Made by a program: the position numbers and the translations under genes. 64,000 nt of DNA, taken from Taxillus chinensis. Lineage: Eukaryota > Streptophyta > Magnoliopsida > Santalales > Loranthaceae. This document shows, in pieces, positions 51,949 to 64,000 of the stretch. Under the pieces are notes generated by a model. It was not told where the DNA came from, searched no databases, and saw only the letters and a list, made by a program, of their open reading frames with translations. Within the stretch, counting starts at the first letter, position 1; each line of letters begins with the position of its first letter. The DNA lies in assembly GCA_023512835.1 (NCBI GenBank), contig CM042092.1, forward strand, positions 12,538,498 to 12,602,497, read 5' to 3'.

Positions 51949-53075
51949 CTGAAGACATGATGACGATGCCAAATTTTATGAGCTTACTTATTCTAGGAGT
52001 TGACCGCACAAGAAAACTAGCCAAGATCATAAATAACAAGAACATACATGGGTTAAACAATAGCCACACGAGAAAGGTAACAGAAAGAATAGTCAGGTTT
52101 TAAGTCGAAAAATAGCCATTCTACAATCTGCACGTATTCCTTAACTACCATGGGAAAAGCTATTACGTTACATGCTTGATAAATTCGCTATATCAGGGAA
52201 TCACGGTTTCATAGGATAAATTATATCAGTGGTAATTTAGTCCTGTGCATAGCTAGTAGCAATAGTAATAATGCATTATGCAGGTGGGCTCAGGCATACA
52301 TATAAATCATTTGGACATATAACTAACAGCAGAATGGAAATAGGATCCACCAACCCCCCTATTAGGTAGTATCCAAAATCCAAATCCATACTGATCATAT
52401 GGACTATTAAAAGCACGTTCCGGGTATGAGAGTTGGCGTGCCATCATGCCATGCTGATCTTCTAGACCACACTCTAGTCTAGAGGGTCAATTTTTCACTC
52501 TCTTGCGTCATTTAGCTTGCACTTTGGACACTAATTTCACATTTACTCGGGTCCCAATTGGGCGGTATAACACCTTCATATCATCTTCCAGCGAGCACTA
52601 TCTTGTCCACCGGGAGAAACCTACCTGGAGAGTAGGGAACCCCGCCGCGGCGCCACGGACATGTAGACGACGTGGTTTGTTGGATTGTTCCATATCATTG
52701 AGATGGCTATACCATAACCCGGGGAGATGTTGTTGTCCGGGCCTATCCTGGTATTCCACTTCACGTAGTATGCTTGGCAATTGCATTGGGACCGGCATGT
52801 CGTATGGCATTCTTTTTCATCACGAGCACATGTTACGTGATCTTCTCATCTTCATTCCCAATCCTGCTCACGTTTAGTGCCTCAAATGTGGTGTTGCAGT
52901 TAATGACCCCGCGTTCAGTCCAGCAGCCATCAGAAAAAGCCCGCCTGCCTAACGTTCCGGCACGTTGGAAGATCGCCGCTAAGTGTGCACAGTGAAAATT
53001 TCCCGCAGGCCCAATTGCTCCACGGCCATTGCCAGGACAACGCCCACTGAACATTCCCATTACGCGGAGGAGGGG

Positions 53076-53437
53076 GGAGACAGAAACAAAGAAAAACATT
53101 ACAAGAACGGAAACAGAGCAGCGCTAGTTAGTGAAATATTCCAATACTGTTCATCACGGTACTGATTCTTCTCCTCTGATTGCTCATCACCATCCTCGTC
53201 GCCCAAACAGGTGGCGAGAGAAACCAAGAAGCCTTCTAAAACACTATATTCATTTTTGGCGTGAAATGCATATTGTGTTACAACGGGTGGTCCGCACACC
53301 CACTCTGAAGCCTTTCTAATACACGTTTCTTGTCTCCCATTATCCTTCTTTTCCGTATGGTCCCTACTCCCAAGTGTGAAGTGTGCAAAGTGCAATGGCC
53401 AGCCAAGTCAACGAAATAATTACACATATTTTTATCA
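53076..53437. other. Spacer between receptor remnant and chitinase copy 1
   Basis: About 360 bases. I find no lectin-domain coding sequence or promoter here; the receptor's missing N-terminal part does not continue into it. It must contain the 3' UTR of chitinase copy 1. Confidence 0.5.
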
Positions 53438-53443
53438 TTTATT
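53438..53443 (-). terminator. Candidate poly(A) signal of chitinase copy 1
   Basis: AATAAA on the minus strand, 14 bases after the stop codon at 53457. A canonical hexamer, though rather close to the stop. Confidence 0.35.
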
Positions 53444-53456
53444 TGGTGGTAGGTAA

Positions 53457-55564
<2,108 letters not shown>

Positions 55565-55691
55565 TATGAATTCAAAAAACAGACGTAAATGTGCCCACAC
55601 CTTCTTGCATCCTTCCCCTCCATAAAATTGCTGCCGTCGTTCTCCCCATCCACAGATCTGCCACCACCGCCCTCCCTCCCCTCTACAGATT

Positions 55692-55860
55692 TTGCCGCCT
55701 TCTCTGAAACGCATGCGCGCAGTCGGCACCCACACCGACCGCAGCATCTTCTCCTCTGTCCTCAACGTGTGCGCCCTTTTGTTCCATTCCCTGTCTGCCA
55801 AGGTCGCCGCCCATCGCCGCATACGGCGTCTTCGGGTCCACCTTCGCATCGTCCTCTTTT
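55692..55860 (+). pseudogene. Possible pentatricopeptide-repeat (PPR) gene fragment
   Basis: The plus-strand frame reads MRAVGTHTDRSIFSSVLNVC and then ALLFHSLSAKVAAHRRIRRL. The first part resembles the PPR pattern (M...G..PD..TFSSVLNACA.L) followed by the usual KxxHAxIxRLG continuation, heavily altered. It is GC-rich, isolated, and flanked by poly-T and AT-rich sequence. Probably a captured or retroposed gene scrap. Only about one repeat is recognisable, so the call is weak. Confidence 0.35.
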
Positions 55861-56038
55861 CTCTCCCTCCCGTTCTCCCAAGAGCGCTCCATCTTCTCTT
55901 GATATACTTTAAAAATTATTTTAATTAAATTTGCGTGAATGTCTTTATATAATAAATTATAATTTTTATTTAATATTTTTTTAATCATATCTATTTATTA
56001 TAAGATTTAATTAAAAATATACCTAGAGAAGTAAATCG

Positions 56039-56060
56039 CCCCCCCCCCCCCCCCCCCCCC
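56039..56060. repeat. C22 homopolymer
   Basis: Twenty-two C in a row between two AT-rich stretches. Confidence 0.85.
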
Positions 56061-57428
56061 TAATTTTTCAAAGATTTTTTCTTTAATTATTTATTTTTAT
56101 TATTTAAAAATTTTAAAATGTTAAAAAAACCTAAGTATAATTTGAGAAGTGGCCGGAGAGAGCGGCGGCCCTGAAGTCCACGCAAAAAACGCGACCCCCT
56201 GGTTCCTCATCCTTATAGTAGATCTGACCTCTAGTTTCTCTTTGCTATCTCTCTCATCGCAGGTGGAACAGGCACCGGGGGAGTCGTCTGATTGCAGGGG
56301 CGGCTGTCCTGTCGCAGGGGAAGGCCGTCGTGGGAGAAGGGGCGAGTGTCACAAGAGAAAACGGAAAACAGCAGAAAACAAAATAAAAACAACAAAACTA
56401 TACGTTTTTGTTTTTCTGTACCTGAATCCCAATCGTTTTCGAAAATAAAAAAGAAAAACACTACCAAACAAAAATTAATTAATATTTTTTGTAATACAAA
56501 AAGTTATTTCCGGAAACAACTACTAAACAAGCTATAAGAGCCTCCTAAAGTGTAACTTTGCCATACATCAAAAAGAAAACAAACAAAATGGGAAAAAAAA
56601 GTTATTACAAAACCAGCCTTTCCTAACCACAAGCCTCAGGACGAAAAGGATAGCAACAAGCATAGGTGGCGGCTGCCTGCACCAAGCTCTGTTCGTTCCA
56701 ATTGACTTGGCAACACAACTCCATTCATCAGAAGGTAATCAATGACAAACAATATTAAATAAAGCAACGCTACTACACTGCCATAAAAAAGACTTTTAAT
56801 TAAACAAAGACACAGCTAAGTAAAATAATTGCATTCCAGATTCTCAGGGTATTTCCATTAATCCAAGCACAAATTTAGTGCACTCGTTGAAAGTTGGTGT
56901 TTTTCAATTCTTCAAACGCTTGGGGGTTTTGATTTTAGATTTCTTTTTTCCTCAAAAAGTTTTATATATATATATATAAGCGAATAAGCGATTGAGTTTT
57001 TACACTTACACAGCATTGGCCATTGGTGCTGATATTACGTGAGTTTATTGATTAATAATTTTTAATATATTTTATTGTGTTTAATAAATACACGGCAGCT
57101 CTGTTCAACGTAGTTTCTCAATCGTTTATTCCTCCGCATAATATATTTACGTTATTTTACTGTAGCATAAAAAACGACAGTGAGACGCGCGCGACCAGGT
57201 TGTTGCCTGATGGGTTTTGGAAAACATTTTAGGAATGTTATTAAGTAAAATTATATATAGATGTTTATTGAGTAATGAAAATTATTATAGTACAAGTACA
57301 ACAAACTCAACGATACGGCCGGAGCCTCGCACTCGCACTTATTATTTTTCAAAATTCATTTTTTGGTGGTAGCTAGAAACACCCACTTCTTATTAATTAA
57401 GTCTTAAGTAATTAATTATTACCGTTAT
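56061..57428. other. Intergenic between the poly-T/PPR block and chitinase copy 2
   Basis: A GC-rich patch at about 56140-56360 has no recognisable product. The rest is AT-rich. The last ~100 bases are the 3' flank of chitinase copy 2. No gene recognised. Confidence 0.45.
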
Positions 57429-58391
<963 letters not shown>

Positions 58392-58430
58392 TCAGCTGTT
58401 ATGTGTTGAAATGCATCGGGGGTGGATAAT

Positions 58431-58439
58431 TTATATATA
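58431..58439 (-). promoter_or_regulatory. TATA box of chitinase copy 2
   Basis: TATATATAA on the minus strand about 82 bases upstream of the ATG, in the same relative place as the TATAAAT of copy 3. Confidence 0.65.
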
Positions 58440-58561
58440 GGAAGGAATACGGAGGCACCGCTTCCAATATTCAATGCGTCTAGAGACGTGAATGTAAGAC
58501 GGGCGTGTCGTTTGGGCAAGATTTTTATCCATTTCAAACTACAGACAGCGCCGTGTGGCAA

Positions 58562-60405
58562 AAATTAGAGAACTAATGTTCAACACTTCAACTTGTAGTG
58601 CACGGTGTCAATTGTTAGAATTTAGAAACCTGCGCGCTCCATTGCAACTTGTCTCCTACGTGAAATCCATTTGGTATGGGTGAAATATATAATTCACTTC
58701 TTAAAACTAAAACTAGTTATTATAATTCAATGGTTAACATATTAAAACTAATTAGACATGAATGACATAAAGGATTGTGGGTAAGATACAACATTGGAAA
58801 TAAATTTTAAAGAATTAGAAATAAAAACACAAACTGATGTCATATTAGAATCAAGGTTTAATATCTTAAAATTAATTGATTGTAGGAAAGATTATTAGTA
58901 GTTCTATATTCTCTGATGTAAGACTCTAATACTGGCCATTAATTAATATGATCTTACAGCAACCCACTATCCATTAATTTTGGAATTAAAATCTCCTTTT
59001 TAACACTTGTCATTGATTTTAGTTGGGATTTTCAGTTGAGTTATCTCTTGAAATGCAAATAAATAGTTTATTACTTATTTCAAACTTTTAAATACATGAT
59101 AAATTTTATACATATGATGTTTTGATAATCTATATATAGTACATTTAATTTCTTTGGTCAAATAAATAAAATCAGGTTTTGACCAAATATTTAGTTAAAT
59201 ACTTTTGCTTAATTTAATGAATCAATGAAATTGTGTGACATGCAACTTTTATGTATTTGGCTCAATATTCAATAAGATTTTACTGTACTATCTAAAGTTT
59301 TTTTTTTTTAAAGTTAAATGAAATCACAAGTAACACAGACAACAGGAAAGAATCTCATCAAACTTGGGCGACAGCCACAAACTTGCAAAGGAGAGGACCC
59401 TAGCAAAAGAACCAGCATCCCTGCAGACCACAAAGCACCAGAGAGCGAAAAGAGGCCACACCCAAAACCTTTTGCTCTTGCCATCAAAAAAAAGGACCTG
59501 ATGAGGCAGCTTAACCATAAAAAGAGAGCACATGCAGAAGCACGGATTCATATCCCATATGCATGATGAAATTTTTTAAATTTAAACTGTTAGATCTACT
59601 TTAATTAACATCCATATCAAAATTTTATTTAATTAACTTGCCAAAATGAGAGCTAGCCAAAAGAATATAACCACAACCGTGAGCACCTGCACTATAGCTG
59701 TCACTATTATGCCACCAAATTAGAGTAGAGAACTCAACTGTGGCACCAGCTAGGGTGTAGGCAGAGGGGAGCTTCTACCCCAGAAGCTATCGCATAACAA
59801 AAATCTGACAAAAAAGCTGAGAAATAGGATGAAACATACCGGCAGTGAACACACATGCTTTAATAAAAGAATTTCCCCATATACCAGTACGTTTTTAATA
59901 AAAAAACAGTTTAGTAAACATGATGCTTGAAATTGAAGCATAATTTCTAATTTTCAATTTCTTGATGGCTGCATTTTAATGTATTTTTCAAAAATCTCTA
60001 GGCAGGCTGAGCAAGCTGGAAATTCATCGGTATGCCAATTACTAAGAATCCATCAAAACATGAGAAAAAATGGGGGACAAGAAAACAAGCCTATGCAAAA
60101 AATTTTGAATTTCTTTATTTAATATGATGCACATATCTATTTATTGAAAATTTAATTATGGATCATATTTATTTGCTTTGGAATTTGTGGTGTTTTATTT
60201 CTTTAAAATTGATGGTTTGCACGGTTCATTTGCCATTATATATATGGCTTGATATGTGTTGTAAAAAAAATATGTTATTAAAAAAAATAAAAAATAAGAG
60301 AGTTTATTTAGGTTTTTTTTTTTGTATTTTCTGGAATGTAAATTCCAACATTTGCAAGTTAAGAAATTTAATATAATTTAGTGTAAAAACAATAACAATA
60401 AACAT
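58562..60405. other. Intergenic, chitinase copy 2 upstream side
   Basis: About 1.8 kb, AT-rich. A moderately GC patch at about 59320-59570 is open on the plus strand for 82 codons but shows no recognisable motif. No gene, RNA or clear element seen. Confidence 0.45.
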
Positions 60406-60413
60406 GATCCAAG

Positions 60414-60753
60414 TTGGGATGGCAATGGATTGGGTGATACCAGGTACCCGCCTCACCCCGCCCCTAATGGGACGGGTTTGGGACAACTGTAATCGGGTTC
60501 GGGGCGGGTTTGGGACGGATATCTCTGACCCGGTTAGGATTCAGCAGGTTCGGGACAGAATAACCCGTCCCAAACCCGTATATATAAGGTAAAACAGCGG
60601 GTTTAACAGGTACCCACCCCGACCCGACCCTAATGGGACAGGTTTCGAGTTGGCTTAAATGGGTTCGGGTCGAATTTGAAATAATGGTTTCTTAAATGAT
60701 ACGGATTTGGGATAAGGGTGACCCGTTCCAAACCTGCTCCGTTGTCATCTCTA
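60414..60753. mobile_element. hAT-superfamily MITE, 340 bp, with 8-bp target-site duplication
   Basis: The direct repeat GATCCAAG flanks the element exactly (60406-60413 and 60754-60761). The left end TTGGGATGGCAATGGA and the reverse complement of the right end TAGAGATGACAACGGA are imperfect inverted repeats of the TAGGGATGGCAATGG type common in plant hAT elements. The interior is GC-rich with repeated GGGACGGGTTTGGGAC and GGTACCC text, and has no transposase. An 8-bp duplication is the hallmark of hAT insertion. Confidence 0.82.
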
Positions 60754-60899
60754 GATCCAAGCTCACACGTGTCGTAATTGAAAAAAAAAATTACGAAATA
60801 TGATGCATCAAAATCAATACATTATTTGAGTCGCAAGAATTATGGATATTGTCAACAATGAATATGTTGAGCCCACAACATAACAAGTGGCATGCATAT

Positions 60900-61170
60900 T
60901 GTAGACCAAAACGTTAGTCTTGAAGATCAAAGGAAGATGGACAATTGGCATTATTCTTCATGTATCAAGCGTTTGATGACACAACATTTAAGAAGATTAC
61001 AGAGGCAATTGAAGACAGCAAAGATGTTTGAGACACTTTGACTAAGTATTCAAAGGTGTTGATCATATCGAGAGGATACCAATGCAGTCATAGGGGGTAC
61101 AATTTGAAGCTACCTAGAGAGAATGTCTTGGATATTATAGAAGAAACGATCAGCGGCCTTAATATGAGTT
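60900..61170 (+). mobile_element. Ty1/Copia gag fragment (degenerate)
   Basis: A plus-strand frame gives FDDTTFKKITEAIEDSKDV, then a stop where the family has Trp, then DTLTKYSKVLI. This follows the Copia gag pattern (VD..TFEKI..A..SKEAWDTL...Y...D). Flanking frames are broken and no LTR is visible. It lies between chitinase copies 2 and 3. Confidence 0.6.
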
Positions 61171-61319
61171 TATAAATATGAATGACAATTTTAACGATTA
61201 TGGGTATTAGTCAACCTGGTTGATGTCATTTTTTAAAAAGTTTTTAAAGCTGGATGTCACCTTTTAAAGTTTTTAAAATCATTTTTTAAAGTTTTCAAAA
61301 TAACTTAGCCTAAAAATAT

Positions 61320-61402
61320 TGGCCATGACCTGCCTTACTCTTTGGTCCCGCTCACCGGCCCTGCCCCGAACCCACGGGTTCGAGTCACCCGTTGCCATCC
61401 TA
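61320..61402. mobile_element. Fragment of a second hAT-type MITE (one end)
   Basis: The text ACCCGTTGCCATCCTA at its right end is the reverse complement of TAGGATGGCAACGGGT, the same terminal type as the element at 60414, and GCCCCGAACCCACGGGTT resembles that family's interior. The left end and target duplication were not found. Confidence 0.4.
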
Positions 61403-61806
61403 TCCGTGAGTATCCGCAAGCACGAGCATGGAAGTAACGCCATAGACGCCGGTTGACCCAGTCGTAAAGAGAGGCCTAACAACGCCAAATAAAAATTGAT
61501 ATTTTCAAATCAACACTATTGAGGCGGCGAATATGCGCCGCATATTCATCGGTCATGTGTATTTAGCGTATCGCGACATGTTGGGAGAGCAGAGCAGCCA
61601 CTTATCTCAATGTCCCGCATCTATCTGCATATAATTAAGCAATTCTATATTGAGTTTTTATTGAATAGTTTAAAATTGTAGTACAAAACCCAACTAACTT
61701 AACCTCACTCAAGTAACCTCACGCACACCCTTATTTGTATATGGGGGTTTTAAAAAACCCGCATTAATTTAATTATATAAATTGCAGTTGGAGGATTAAT
61801 TAGTCA

Positions 61807-62733
<927 letters not shown>

Positions 62734-62790
62734 TTAGAATCGGAGGTGTGGTGTTGTTGGGTGTGTTTTGGTTTGAATCGGGGGCGGACA

Positions 62791-62797
62791 ATTTATA
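62791..62797 (-). promoter_or_regulatory. TATA box of chitinase copy 3
   Basis: TATAAAT on the minus strand about 75 bases upstream of the ATG at 62715. Confidence 0.6.
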
Positions 62798-63034
62798 GGA
62801 GGAAATGCGGAACGTAGGACGTACGCCGGGAGTGTCTTACGGGGCAGCTTCTGGTCGATCGACGTACGTTTCAACGCGTTTTGGCATTCCAAAATCAAAA
62901 CAATGTCCTTAATTTTCTTTTTTTTTTTTTTGTGGATTCTTTTGTAGTCTGAACGCCATTTGGAATTTGTAACGAAATTGGCCCAGTCAATGTTTGGATT
63001 AGAATTGAGACCTCATGAATTGGTTTGAATTATC

Positions 63035-63480
63035 AGATACTCCAATTACGTTCACTACAAACCCAACTAACTCAACTACGAGGCCTCAAGTAACCTCACA
63101 CGCTTATTTTTATCTAATTATATAAATTGCAGATGGAGGATTAATTAGACGCTGCGTGCTCTTGATGGCTGCACTGGAGCCTTGGATTTTAAAATACATT
63201 ATAATATTTACACACATATTCTACGCCATCCCCGATCTTTTCTGTGGGACTCGGGCAGCTTCTGGTTGACGTACGTTTTGCCGTGTGAGGAAAGTAATGA
63301 CTTTTCTTTTTGTTTTTCTCTTTCTTTTTTTTTTGGGATTGATTAGATTCATTTCATTTGTTTTCTCTTTCTTTGTATTGGAATTTGTCCAAAGGCGTCA
63401 ACCAACTTTGGCGCTAGGGATGCTAGTGCGACTAGTCTTCTCTACGAAATTGACCTAGTCGTGTTCGGATTAGAAATATT
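63035..63480 (-). pseudogene. Fourth chitinase copy, reduced to 3' flank, C-terminal stub and promoter remnant
   Basis: 63040-63145 matches the 3' flank of copy 3 (ACAAACCCAACTAACTCAAC, CAAGTAACCTCACxCGC, ATAAATTGCAGxTGGAGGAT). 63145-63186 on the minus strand encodes the last dozen residues of the family (QG..SAAIKS). Immediately after, the sequence jumps to text matching the promoter of copy 3 (GGGCAGCTTCTGGT, GACGTACGTTT, then ACGAAATTG and GGATTAGAA blocks). About 290 codons are missing, so this is an internal deletion of a whole gene copy. Confidence 0.75.
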
Positions 63481-64000
63481 AGTTTTGTATTAGATAATAG
63501 CTTTACTATATTTAAACATCACAATATATAATAATTAAAACAAACAAACAAAAATCTATAATTATTTATCAAAAGTATATAATTTTTTATCGTGACAGTT
63601 TTATCTTTCAATATGCACTATCTTTCAGTTTTCACTATGACGTCATCGGAATATGAGTCATGATTGTTGTATGAGTAGATGCCTGTGTTCTTTTTAACCC
63701 CTATTATATGTTGTAAGGATATCTCACTTTATGTGGGATTCATGTTATGATGGAGAGGTTATCATAGTATCTACCCACACCAATGTTGAACTATTTTGAA
63801 ATGTTATCATTATGCTATTTTATTTTTACACCTTTTTCTGTCATGGTTTGATGCCAAAAAGTACAGTGTAAGCATTTGTATCCATGTTTGTCATGTGGGC
63901 TCAGGTGTCAGTGGGTAAGCTGAATCTAACGGAGTATTTTCTCTATTGGCTTACTTGCCATCAGCCATGACCAATGAACCCAGCTGGTCGGGCTTCTGTA
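63481..64000. other. Right-edge intergenic DNA
   Basis: No gene, repeat or regulatory feature recognised in the last 520 bases. Confidence 0.45.

Noticed and set aside
51975..52069. Signal-peptide-like start for the receptor kinase just upstream of the linker
   Set aside because: The hydrophobic stretch MFLLFMILASFL is probably intronic: a good acceptor (TCTTCAG) lies at the linker, and the family's ectodomain remnants are found upstream. Kept only as an alternative internal start.
51798..52103. Plus-strand Glu/Pro-repeat open frame
   Set aside because: Antisense reading of the Gly-Ser-Pro linker repeat of the receptor kinase.
59318..59566. 82-codon plus-strand open frame
   Set aside because: No motif, no exon context; composition is not clearly protein-like.
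61370..61395. GGGTTCGAGTCACCC as a tRNA B-box
   Set aside because: No A-box or cloverleaf around it; it sits in a hAT MITE fragment.

Overview
The window is a piece of a plant nuclear genome, almost certainly a core eudicot. The genes are split by many short AT-rich introns, intergenic DNA is very AT-rich, and every gene I recognise is a plant family member. All confident genes lie on the minus strand. From memory of the Arabidopsis map, the order F-box / AAA ATPase / MAKR6 / TIMELESS matches At5g52880, At5g52882, At5g52900 and At5g52910. The left three quarters therefore look like a conserved microsyntenic block. I cannot name the species.

Layout. 1-2.4 kb: the 5' part of an F-box protein gene whose first intron carries four tandem ~150-bp repeats; the gene runs off the left edge. 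4.6-10.3 kb: a complete 16-exon gene for an AAA ATPase of the At5g52882/DAA1 group; I could splice it into one 828-aa frame. 10.3-32.0 kb: a gene-poor, AT-rich desert with microsatellites, foldbacks, MITE-like elements and a few less AT-rich islands, but no convincing gene. 32.0-32.8 kb: a MAKR6-like kinase regulator. 38.7-48.8 kb: a complete 19-exon TIMELESS homologue (1196 aa) with E2F-like sites in its promoter and a Copia remnant in a large intron. 49.9-53.1 kb: a G-type lectin receptor-like kinase with a fully spliceable kinase half, but with its ectodomain reduced to frameshifted EGF/PAN remnants. 53.4-63.5 kb: a tandem cluster of intronless class III (GH18) chitinase genes, three full-length copies plus a fourth reduced to a C-terminal stub.

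The chitinase cluster is the most interesting part. The rightmost copy keeps the catalytic DGIDFDIE motif. The other two have DGIDFAIA and DGIDFAIV, so the catalytic Asp and the Glu acid are both gone while signal peptide, cysteines, barrel and the active-site Tyr are retained. They look like chitinase-derived non-enzymes (chi-lectin or inhibitor-like), not simple wrecks. The leftmost copy also has a 45-bp internal duplication, a 27-bp deletion between short direct repeats, and a promoter missing the TATA-box segment found in the other two. Between copies lie a ~700-bp poly-T tract (possibly an assembly problem), a PPR-like gene fragment, a 340-bp hAT-type MITE with an exact 8-bp target duplication, and a Copia gag fragment.

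The syntenic genes have housekeeping or developmental roles: replication-fork protection, AAA remodelling, receptor-kinase regulation and F-box ubiquitination. The right end is a fast-changing defence-type neighbourhood.
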